DNA of 64,000 bases from Bradyrhizobium sp. 199 (GTDB taxonomy: Bacteria > Pseudomonadota > Alphaproteobacteria > Rhizobiales > Xanthobacteraceae): assembly GCF_023073355.1 (NCBI RefSeq), contig NZ_JADPJI010000008.1:682001-746000 (forward strand). Direction: 5' to 3'. Below the pieces are notes generated by a model, which saw only the letters and a program-made list of their open reading frames with translations, was not told the origin of the DNA and did not search any database. Position 1 is the stretch's first letter. Every line of letters starts with the position of its first letter. Shown piece after piece: positions 27,623-35,550 of the stretch. The translations under genes were made by a program, and so were the position numbers.

Positions 27623-28456
27623 ATGAATTTCCGAGGCAATCTACGACGGCTGATCAACGAGGTCGGTTGCGACTTTATTCATCAGCTGCCGTATCCGCAT
27701 GTGGACTTGTTCTTCTGGCGTCCCGACGACGGAACGATAAATTTCGGCGACTATCTTTCGGTCGTCGTCGTTGACCATCTGTTGCGGCATTTCGGCTATA
27801 CGCTCGCCGACGAGGTGCCACGGCAAACGCGCTTGTTCGCGATCGGCTCCGTACTCCACTACGCGCGAGATGGCGATGTGATCTGGGGAACCGGCGTGAA
27901 CGGGCGCCCGGGCCAGGACGACCTCAATCGCCGCGTGCAGAACTTGGATGTGCGAGCGGTGCGCGGTCCTCGTACACGAGAGGTTTTGCAGCGTCGGGGC
28001 ATCGAGGTACCCGAAGTGTTCGGAGACCCTGCGTTGCTGCTTCCTCAGCTGTTTCCGAATCGCTTTCACCCTACTGCCAAGAAGCCGTGGGTGTTTGTTC
28101 CGAATTTGCATGATTTGACACTCGTCGACCGGGCCGCCGATACAATGGTCTCACCGCTGGGATCCTGGAATCGGCGAATTGACGCTATTCTCGAAGCAGA
28201 ACTGGTTCTGGCCAGCTCGCTCCACGGCATCATTGTCGCCGAGGCATTCGGGATACCCGCTCGATACGTGCGCCTGAGCAGCGGAGAGTCCGAGTTCAAA
28301 TATCGTGACTATTATGAGGGCACCGGCCGGTTCGCAGTCGAGTTTGCCTCAAGCATCGAGGAAGGGCGCGAGATGGGTGGGGCTGCGCGGCTCAACTTTG
28401 ACCATCGGGCCTTGATGAATGCATTCCCGATCGACCTTTGGAGCGGGCAGAGCTGA
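27623..28456 (+). CDS. polysaccharide pyruvyl transferase (ExoV-like)
   Basis: A 277-residue protein that should add a pyruvate ketal to a sugar of the polymer, using phosphoenolpyruvate. Family features are INFGDYLSVVVVDHLL near the N-terminus, GSVLHYARDGDVIWGTG, RAVRGPRTREVL, FGDPALLLP and the late SSLHGIIVAEAFGIPAR, which contains the conserved histidine. A ribosome site GAGG precedes the ATG. Its stop is one base from the start of the next glycosyltransferase, so the two are one operon. Confidence 0.88.
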   Translation: MNFRGNLRRLINEVGCDFIHQLPYPHVDLFFWRPDDGTINFGDYLSVVVVDHLLRHFGYTLADEVPRQTRLFAIGSVLHYARDGDVIWGTGVNGRPGQDDLNRRVQNLDVRAVRGPRTREVLQRRGIEVPEVFGDPALLLPQLFPNRFHPTAKKPWVFVPNLHDLTLVDRAADTMVSPLGSWNRRIDAILEAELVLASSLHGIIVAEAFGIPARYVRLSSGESEFKYRDYYEGTGRFAVEFASSIEEGREMGGAARLNFDHRALMNAFPIDLWSGQS

Positions 28457-28457
28457 C

Positions 28458-29573
28458 ATGGCCAAGCGCCTCCGCGTCGCCATCTACGCGCCGCATTTCG
28501 CCGAATATTCCTACCGGCTCGCATCTGGATTGGCGCACCATTGCGACGTGCGCCTGGTGCTCAACGCCAAGGACGCGAACCAGCAATGGGAACTTGCCGA
28601 TATCGCTGTGGCGGCGCCCTTCGAGACACGGGTCCGCGACCTGAGCCTGCGCCGCGGCGGCGCGATCGGCATCCCCGCGTCCTTCATCGACATAATATCG
28701 TTTCGTCCGGACATCATTCATTGTCACGAAGTTCCGGAGATCTACACGTCCAAACTAGTTCAACTGCTCCGCCCATTCGGTATTCCTCTGGTGCTGACGG
28801 TTCACGATGCGATTCCGCATTCGGAGGGCGGCTCCGGCACCTCGCCACGTGAGGATGCTTGGCGCGGACGCATGCGCGCCGCGGCATCGGTCGTCACGAC
28901 GCACGGCGAAAGCTGTATTGCCGATTTTCGCCGCGCCTCGCCCGACTTCAAGGGTGAAACAGTTTCCAGCATGCACGGCGTGCTCATGGTTCCGGCAGCC
29001 AAGGGCGCACTCGCCGAGCCGGAATCCGCGCGAATCCTGTTCTTTGGACGGATGTGGGCTTACAAGGGCCTGGACGTGTTCATCGATGCGATCGACATAT
29101 TGGCTCAGCGTGGCGTGGCGCATGAAGCGATCGTCGCCGGCCGCGGCCCAGAGATGACACGGCTCGGTGCGCGGATGGAAGCGATGCCGACGGTCAAGAC
29201 GATCAACGCCTATATTTCGCCTGCGGAGACCGGACGATTGTTTCAATCCGCCACCGTGGTCGCCCTGCCCTATAAGGATGCAACGCAGAGCGGCGTGCTT
29301 GCATCAGCTTACGGCAACTCTCGTCCAGTCGTTGCCAGCGCCACCGGCGGCATCCCCGACGTGGTAACCGACGGAGTCAACGGGCTGCTGGTTCCTCCGG
29401 GCGATGCGGCGGCACTCGCCGACGCACTCGAGCGCGTGCTGACGTCAAAACCTCTCGCCGCGACATTAACCGAGGGCGCACGGCAGACCGCTGCTGGCCC
29501 GCTGAACTGGGACCGCATCGCCGAGCGGCTACTTGGGTCCTATCACAGGCTTGCCGGTCGTACCGTCAGCTGA
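28458..29573 (+). CDS. glycosyltransferase family 4
   Basis: A 371-residue GT-B glycosyltransferase. It begins MAKRLRVAIYAPHFAEYSYRL; DIIHCHEVPE and LTVHDAIPHSEGG mark the acceptor side, and ILFFGRMWAYKGLDVFIDA plus TQSGVLASAYGNSRPVVA the donor domain. The usual first Glu of the E-x7-E motif is replaced by a TQSG-type sequence, as in several GT4 branches. It follows the pyruvyltransferase directly, which suggests that it adds either the pyruvylated residue or its neighbour. Confidence 0.87.
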   Translation: MAKRLRVAIYAPHFAEYSYRLASGLAHHCDVRLVLNAKDANQQWELADIAVAAPFETRVRDLSLRRGGAIGIPASFIDIISFRPDIIHCHEVPEIYTSKLVQLLRPFGIPLVLTVHDAIPHSEGGSGTSPREDAWRGRMRAAASVVTTHGESCIADFRRASPDFKGETVSSMHGVLMVPAAKGALAEPESARILFFGRMWAYKGLDVFIDAIDILAQRGVAHEAIVAGRGPEMTRLGARMEAMPTVKTINAYISPAETGRLFQSATVVALPYKDATQSGVLASAYGNSRPVVASATGGIPDVVTDGVNGLLVPPGDAAALADALERVLTSKPLAATLTEGARQTAAGPLNWDRIAERLLGSYHRLAGRTVS

Positions 29574-29592
29574 CCGCGACAGGCGCTGCGGC

Positions 29593-30681
29593 TCAAACCG
29601 ATTGCTCGATCTGGCGTCGAAAGAACATTCCGCGGATCGCGCCATCCAGCAGGCGCCTCAGCCTGACCTCGATCAACTCATAGCTGATCGCGCTCGCGAC
29701 CAACGACATCACCAGCCCGAGCACGATGAAGGCGGCCCATAGCAGCCACCGATCGACGCCGACAGCGACCAGCTTCAGGCCGATCACCTGCAAGGGGAAC
29801 AGCACGAAGGGATGCACGAGATAGAGGCTGTAGCTGATCTTGCCGACATATTGCAGGGCGGGCGCGCTCAGAACCTTGCCGAAGCCTGATTCCGGAGCGA
29901 GCACCATGCCGAACAAAAGAAATCCGGGAATGAGCCCCACGAAGGGGTGAAACAGCACGAGGCTCGCATACAGGGCGGCCCCGCAAGCCAAGCCCGTGAG
30001 CAAGCCGAAGGGCCCGGGGATCGAGATACGAAATCCGGTCGCGCTGAACAGCATGCCGATGCAGAAGAACGCGGTGATCGGCCAATGCATCAGGCAGGCG
30101 ACACCCAGCAGGATCAAGGGCCCCGCTAGCAGCCTGCCCCCACCGCGCCACATCGAGAATGTCAGCGCAAACCAGATGTAGAACGCCCACTCATAGGTCA
30201 ATGTCCAGGCGTTCTGCTGGGCAATCGGCAAGCCGAGCGCGTCCTGCACGAAGAACAGGTTGGCCGCGAAGATCGCGAGATAGCTGGTCAGATCAATCCC
30301 GCGGAAGAATTTGTAGCCCACGATCGGCCCGATCGCGAACAGCGCCAGATGCAGGACGACGAACACCGGCATGATGCGCAGGACCCGGTCGTAGAAGAAC
30401 CGCGACAGCGACCCGTGACGCACGAGACTTGCCGGGATCAGGAAACCGCTGATCATGAAGAACAGCTCGACACCATGGCCGCCGACATTGATCACCGATT
30501 GCAGCCAAGCCCAGAGCGGCGGCAGGAATCCTGGATTCGGGATGTCGTACATGCCGGCCTTCGGCATGTCATAAAAATGGTCCATCAGCACGCTCAGCGC
30601 CGCGATGCCACGAAGGCCCTGGACCGAAGGAAGGAACGATCCATCGTACGCAGCGCCCTGCTGGTGCGGTGCCTTGATCAC
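29593..30681 (-). CDS. acyltransferase 3 family membrane protein
   Basis: A 362-residue multi-pass acyltransferase. SVQGLRGIAALSVLMDHFYD carries the conserved Arg/His, followed by GVELFFMISGFLIPASL and RVLRIMPVFVV; the end has KISYSLYLVHPFVLF. No ATG fits; a GTG at 30681 overlaps the stop of the gene upstream as GTGA, a classic coupling arrangement, so I choose it over the long open extension, which is antisense-like. It probably acetylates a different position from its neighbour. Confidence 0.85.
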   Translation of the reverse strand: MIKAPHQQGAAYDGSFLPSVQGLRGIAALSVLMDHFYDMPKAGMYDIPNPGFLPPLWAWLQSVINVGGHGVELFFMISGFLIPASLVRHGSLSRFFYDRVLRIMPVFVVLHLALFAIGPIVGYKFFRGIDLTSYLAIFAANLFFVQDALGLPIAQQNAWTLTYEWAFYIWFALTFSMWRGGGRLLAGPLILLGVACLMHWPITAFFCIGMLFSATGFRISIPGPFGLLTGLACGAALYASLVLFHPFVGLIPGFLLFGMVLAPESGFGKVLSAPALQYVGKISYSLYLVHPFVLFPLQVIGLKLVAVGVDRWLLWAAFIVLGLVMSLVASAISYELIEVRLRRLLDGAIRGMFFRRQIEQSV

Positions 30682-31784
30682 TCTGCCGCACCCTGGGTAC
30701 TGAGCGCAGGCTCGAGGATGACCGGCTTTCTTCGCGCGGAGCGGAACCTCTGTCCGAAGGAAATACTGGGCTTCTCGATGAATGCGTATGTCATCCAGCT
30801 CACCAGGATCGACAACGCCAGGATCACGATCAGGAAGATCGACCATCCGAGCGGCCCGTCGCCGAACCAGACGAGGCGATGGACGAAGACGATCACGAAC
30901 GGCGACATCAGGTAGACCGAATAGCTGATCACGCCGACGAATGCCATCGGACGCCAGGCCATTCGTTCGCCGAACAGGGCAAAGCCGATGAAGACCAGCG
31001 CCGCGCAGACATAGGCCGATCCGATCGAATAGCTGTAGAAGAAATTCTCGTGATACACGCCTCCGAACCGGCGGTCGGACAGGGTGATCGCGAAGATCGC
31101 ATACGTGAGCGTGCAGACGGTCACATGGGTCCATCGCAACTTTCCGCCGATGACGGTGTCGCGGATGATCTTGCCCAGGAACATCGCCGAGAGGTTCAGC
31201 CCGACCTCCATGACCGAGGAGACTGCCCTGCTCTCAACGAAGAGTGCAGCGCTGGTTCCGACCACCGCGGCCGCAACGACGATGGTCACCGCCGTGAGGC
31301 GCCGGTTCAGCAACCCCATCGCAAAGAGAAGCGTACATCCGGCGTAGAACAACAGCTCGATCGCCAGGGTCCAATAGAACACCCAGAGGTTCGGGACGTT
31401 CACGAAGGTCTGCAACATCGTTACGTTGGCGGCGATCTGTCCGAGCGGATAGATCTTCGAATCCAGCAGTTGCATCGTCACGAGCCCGACCACGAGCGAG
31501 GTCCAATAGGCCGGGTAGAGCCGGAAGAAGCGGCTGATCGCAAAATCCCGCACGGGCGTGGCGCTGTCCGGGAAGCTGAACGGAATGACGAAGCCGCTGA
31601 CGAAGAAGAACAACACCACGCCGAACCGGCCGAAGTTCATGTAGTAGCCGAACACATCATGGATGGGCCAGTAATAGGAACCCGTCGGGTGCTTTTCGAC
31701 GATCACCTCGAATACATGCTGGACCAGGACCGACAATACGGCGATGCCGCGCAACGTGTCGATGAATGCGAGCCGTTTATGCAT
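30678..31784 (-). CDS. acyltransferase 3 family membrane protein
   Basis: A 368-residue acyltransferase with FIDTLRGIAVLSVLVQHVFE (conserved Arg and His), FGRFGVVLFFFVSGFVIPFS, SRFFRLYPAYW and a C-terminal VISYSVYLMSPFVIVFVHRL. About ten membrane segments. It is the second of four genes on this strand, with nine bases to the polymerase/ligase candidate upstream and a four-base overlap downstream. Confidence 0.88.
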   Translation of the reverse strand: MHKRLAFIDTLRGIAVLSVLVQHVFEVIVEKHPTGSYYWPIHDVFGYYMNFGRFGVVLFFFVSGFVIPFSFPDSATPVRDFAISRFFRLYPAYWTSLVVGLVTMQLLDSKIYPLGQIAANVTMLQTFVNVPNLWVFYWTLAIELLFYAGCTLLFAMGLLNRRLTAVTIVVAAAVVGTSAALFVESRAVSSVMEVGLNLSAMFLGKIIRDTVIGGKLRWTHVTVCTLTYAIFAITLSDRRFGGVYHENFFYSYSIGSAYVCAALVFIGFALFGERMAWRPMAFVGVISYSVYLMSPFVIVFVHRLVWFGDGPLGWSIFLIVILALSILVSWMTYAFIEKPSISFGQRFRSARRKPVILEPALSTQGAAE

Positions 31785-31793
31785 TGTTCGTTC

Positions 31794-33131
31794 TCACCTG
31801 CTTCCGCTCGCCGCCGGCATATCCGGGCGGAAGCCTTCCAGTGACGGCATCGGCGGCCGCATCACAATTGGCACCGTGTCGCCCGCCCGTGCGGAGGCCG
31901 TACGCCGCGAGAACACCTCGCTGAAGCTCAATGCGATGATCAGGAGGCCGGAGGCCGGGCCGTAGTTCAGCACCGTGATCGTGAACAGATTGACGACGAA
32001 GAGCAGCGTCAGCTTGTAGACGTCGGTCGCACCGAAAGTCGCGCGAAACACCATCACCATGAACGCCGCGAAAGGAAGTCCGAACATCAGGTAGGTACCG
32101 ATGTAGAAATTGTCGACCGGTACCCAGAAATGGGCGAGCGGCGAGAACAGTTTTTGCGGATAGTTGAAGCAGCCCGCCCCGCAGCCGGTCACCAGACCGA
32201 TCGGCATGAGCTGGTTCATGTAGACGAACGGCAACTGCCAGCTGTTGTTGATGCGATCGACGATGCTGAACAAGGTCGAATGCGGCACGGCCGCGGTGCC
32301 GGAGGCGACCACGATCATGAAGAACGGAACCAGGATCGCGGCAAACGACCACAGCGCGATGGTCCGGATCGCGGGGAAGCGCGATCTCTCGGGAAGCATT
32401 CGCACGAACACCAGCAAGATCAGGTACAGAACGAGGACGATCATGGTCGTCTTGCTCGTGGTCAGGCGAATGGCATAGATGGCGATGGAGCCGAATACGA
32501 GGCACCACGTGGTGCTCATGCGAATGGACGTGATCGCAAACGACACCAGGATGAAGAACGCAGCCATGGTATTGTCGGCTGCAAAGCCCATCAGGCGCTG
32601 GTCGTCACCGCCATAGGCCCACCACAACCGGCCAGCCTCGCGCACCGCGCCGAAGGACTCGTATTTGAATCCTACCCAGGGCATCAGGTAGAATTTCGTC
32701 AGGAAAACGCCGATCACGGACAGATAGAAGGTCACCGCGATGACCGACAGCAGCTTCCGGTACGAGCCAAGGCTCGAATCGCAGAAGCAGAATCCGACGA
32801 ACACCGGGAGCATCATCTTGAACGACGAAATCGCAGCGTTCATCGTTCCCATAAAGAAGTAGCCGAGTACAAGCGACAGCATGATCTGGACCAGCACCAA
32901 CAGCGCCAGGGTGCTGCGATTGCGCAAGATGCAATGCACAAAGAACTGGGCGAGACACAGAAGCGCGACGCCATCAGGCAGGTACCAGAGCGGATCCACG
33001 TGATAGATGCTGGTGTAATAGCGGATCACGCCGCCGAAGGCGTCGCGGACCAGATAGACCCCGAGCGCGATTGCCTCGATGTTGAGGCTGATCAGCGTGA
33101 TTCTGGGCCGTTGCAGCGCGAGCATCGTCAT
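31794..33131 (-). CDS. multi-spanning polysaccharide polymerase or O-antigen ligase candidate (Wzy/WaaL-like)
   Basis: A 445-residue membrane protein with about eleven hydrophobic segments and a larger periplasmic loop between residues about 290 and 370 (with NNSWQLPFVYMNQLMPIGLVTG), the layout of Wzy polymerases and WaaL ligases. The segment TTSKTTMIVLVLYLILLVF resembles the SR/SK-T core seen before the last helices. These families are too diverged to name with certainty. Its place among flippase, acyltransferases and Wzc makes polymerase the simplest reading. Start chosen at MTMLALQ, eight bases after the upstream stop. Confidence 0.68.
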   Translation of the reverse strand: MTMLALQRPRITLISLNIEAIALGVYLVRDAFGGVIRYYTSIYHVDPLWYLPDGVALLCLAQFFVHCILRNRSTLALLVLVQIMLSLVLGYFFMGTMNAAISSFKMMLPVFVGFCFCDSSLGSYRKLLSVIAVTFYLSVIGVFLTKFYLMPWVGFKYESFGAVREAGRLWWAYGGDDQRLMGFAADNTMAAFFILVSFAITSIRMSTTWCLVFGSIAIYAIRLTTSKTTMIVLVLYLILLVFVRMLPERSRFPAIRTIALWSFAAILVPFFMIVVASGTAAVPHSTLFSIVDRINNSWQLPFVYMNQLMPIGLVTGCGAGCFNYPQKLFSPLAHFWVPVDNFYIGTYLMFGLPFAAFMVMVFRATFGATDVYKLTLLFVVNLFTITVLNYGPASGLLIIALSFSEVFSRRTASARAGDTVPIVMRPPMPSLEGFRPDMPAASGSR

Positions 33132-33138
33132 GTCCGGC

Positions 33139-34341
33139 TCAGTTCGTCTGCCGCGCGGGGGACGCCGAGAAGTCGGATCGGCTTCCAAGAACGTTCCGCA
33201 TCAGCCTGCCGCCACCGATTTCGACATAGAGATAGGTGAAGTGGGACACTGCCAGCACGGCGGCCAATGAGACCACGAGATTCAGCGTGGCCGGCAGGCC
33301 CGCCCAGACCGAATCCAGCGCAGCGATCCGCCCCGCCCCCACCGCCCGCACGAAATATTCGGCCAGCAGCACCACAAGTGCGTGTACCATATAGATCGAG
33401 TAGGAACGGCGCCCGAGCCAGACCAGCGGCTTGGCCACCAGCATCCGCGGCACCAGCAGCGCATCCGGAAAGGCCAGTAAACTGCCAAGGAAGATCGCGA
33501 ACGTCACTGGCGCCAGGAAGGTTGACGCAGGACTGGTCTCCGCCAGGGACACCAAAGCGATGCTGGCTATCATGGCGACGAATTGCAGCATGCCCTGCAC
33601 GGCAGGGCTCGGCTTGGCCGGCAGGCGATCGACGATCCTGACCGTCAGCACGCCCAGGAAGAAGCTCACGAAGCAGCGCAGGATGCCGAAATCGGTCTGA
33701 AGCCCGAGGCTCCTCTTGTCGAGCACGAAGATGATGAAGACCAGACTTCCGACCGCAATCGCGCCGCAGAGGACGTAGAACCACAACAGCGAACGCATGC
33801 GCTGGGCAAAGAGGACGACCAGGCCGAACACCAGATAGGTGTAGAACTCGACGCTGATGCTCCAGCTCGGCGCATTCCAGCTGAGATAGTCTATAAACCC
33901 CATCGAATGCAGCAGCAGGACGTTGAGAACGAAGGAGTATGCATTGTTCACTTCGAACGCCGCCGGCGCGGCCACAACGACGCCCGTCATGACCAGGCTG
34001 ATACGCAGGAGGCGAAACAACAGATTTGCCATCAGCATGACGATGTGCAGCGGATAGACCCGCGCCAGCCGCCGCACCATGAACTCGCGCAGCGAGAAGC
34101 GCCCGAAGTCGCTTTCGACGTAGCTGAGCGACATCACGATCCCGCTGAGAACAAAGAACAGATCGACCAGCAGCCAGGAGCTTCTGAAGAACGCGCAATT
34201 GATCCACGCGTTGTGCGGGAACGCCGCGAGGAATGTCGGCATCAGCAGGAGATGGTGAATCACGACCGATGTCGCGGCGATACCCCTGATACTGTCGAGC
34301 GGCAGGACATGCGCCTTCTCACGATGAACCAACTCCGTCAC
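33139..34341 (-). CDS. acyltransferase 3 family membrane protein
   Basis: A 400-residue acyltransferase, first gene of a four-gene unit on this strand. LPLDSIRGIAATSVVIHHLLL has the conserved Arg and His; SSWLLVDLFFVLSGIVMSLSY, RRLARVYPLHIVM and RRSYSIYMVHALVV follow. The start codon is GTG. The long upstream intergenic region (about 600 bases, shared with the divergent hypothetical/Wzc genes) should hold its promoter. Confidence 0.88.
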   Translation of the reverse strand: MTELVHREKAHVLPLDSIRGIAATSVVIHHLLLMPTFLAAFPHNAWINCAFFRSSWLLVDLFFVLSGIVMSLSYVESDFGRFSLREFMVRRLARVYPLHIVMLMANLLFRLLRISLVMTGVVVAAPAAFEVNNAYSFVLNVLLLHSMGFIDYLSWNAPSWSISVEFYTYLVFGLVVLFAQRMRSLLWFYVLCGAIAVGSLVFIIFVLDKRSLGLQTDFGILRCFVSFFLGVLTVRIVDRLPAKPSPAVQGMLQFVAMIASIALVSLAETSPASTFLAPVTFAIFLGSLLAFPDALLVPRMLVAKPLVWLGRRSYSIYMVHALVVLLAEYFVRAVGAGRIAALDSVWAGLPATLNLVVSLAAVLAVSHFTYLYVEIGGGRLMRNVLGSRSDFSASPARQTN

Positions 34342-34952
34342 ATCAACATTCCCAGCTATTGCACCGCAGCAGTGTGTATCAGGACTTGCACATGTTCAAT
34401 CTCTGCGATCGCGGAGTCGCAATCGACGCATGACGATCGACGATAAATTCAAGGCTCGCAGTCATTCGGACATGCGAGCGCCAAGTTCACGCCACTTTTC
34501 GCCGAGACCAGCCGGCGTCGGCGCGCAAATTCGGGCGTGATGATTGCGGGTGTTTGCGTGCAAAGTGTGCGCGAAATTCGGCACTGTTGCGATCAAGGCA
34601 GCCGCAGTTGCGCTAATTTTTTTCTCACGCTGATGTCGCACATGTTGCACTGATAAATTTCTCGCGGACGGGAACCAACGAGTAGCCGACGACTTGTGTC
34701 GGTTTTGCGACGCCGCTCGCGAGGCCTGCACGCGCAAATGCCTGATATGTTTTCAAGCTGCAACATTCCTAGGCGCAAGCATGCCGATCTCGCAGTCATT
34801 GCATATCCTCATTTTGCAACCGACCGAAAAGCAGGCAGTGCAGCCGTCGTCGTCGAGCACCGCACTCAGCTTTTGCGTCGCACAAAAATTGACACAGTTA
34901 CCTGCCAGGTTTCGCCTGTTCTCCTGTTTGCAACAGTGAGAAAGGGACACGG
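34342..34952. other. divergent regulatory region of the polysaccharide locus
   Basis: About 610 bases without a convincing gene between the acyltransferase operon and the hypothetical/Wzc operon. It is more AT-rich than the genes on each side. A TTGACA hexamer lies at 34889-34894 on the + strand, but no good -10 follows at the proper distance. No regulator binding site could be named. Confidence 0.4.
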
Positions 34953-35519
34953 ATGGGCTGCGGACCGACAATTCGTCATGCAAGGCGACGATGGCTACCG
35001 ATCGTCTTGGCAGCTTCTGCCTTGACCATGTCGAGCATCGATGCTTGCCGCGCTCACTGCGTCGAATTTTCGGATCGTGCCTCGCAGCTCGAACTCGACA
35101 CGTTCGTGAAATCGCCCTCCTCGCTTCTGGAGCGACTGCGCAACGACAAGGAGAAGCTGAGATTTCGGCTCGCCACCTACATCGCCACGAACCCCTCGGT
35201 GTTGCCGTCCGTCCAGACACTCATCTCGGCCTCGGCTTCGAGCGATCGTTCAGCTATCGGCGCGGCGCTGAGGATTGCGGAAGGACGGTGCACGTCGACG
35301 CAGCCGGACGCGGCGCGCAAGATCAGGGATTTTGCGCAACGGGTCGGTGATCTCAACGTGCAAGCGGGCTATTCCGCCGCAGGAGAGGACGCCTCGGGCG
35401 TCCCGGCTCGGCCGCAAGCCAAGGGCCCGGCGCAACCGGCCCGAGGCGGCGCCCTGCTCGAGGGTGAATTCAAAACCAAGCTGGCGAACCCATTCAAGCC
35501 CGTCCCACTTCCGAACTGA
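34953..35519 (+). CDS. hypothetical exported protein preceding wzc-like gene
   Basis: A 188-residue protein with an N-terminal signal (RRWLPIVLAASALTMSSIDACRA) and a soluble helical body (SLLERLRNDKEKLRFRLATYIATNPSVLPSVQTL) with a cysteine at HCVEF and another at GRCTS. The last 50 residues are proline/alanine-rich and likely disordered. I do not recognise a domain. AAAGGGA precedes the ATG. It is 31 bases upstream of the Wzc-like gene on the same strand, so it is probably an accessory periplasmic factor of polymer export. Confidence 0.72.
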   Translation: MGCGPTIRHARRRWLPIVLAASALTMSSIDACRAHCVEFSDRASQLELDTFVKSPSSLLERLRNDKEKLRFRLATYIATNPSVLPSVQTLISASASSDRSAIGAALRIAEGRCTSTQPDAARKIRDFAQRVGDLNVQAGYSAAGEDASGVPARPQAKGPAQPARGGALLEGEFKTKLANPFKPVPLPN

Positions 35520-35550
35520 TCAGCGATCGTCAAAGGACGCGAATTCAAAA

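Noticed and set aside
30682..31134. longer N-terminus for the acyltransferase at 29593
   Set aside because: The extra 151 codons are antisense-like and overlap the upstream acyltransferase gene in another frame. The GTGA junction gives a better start.
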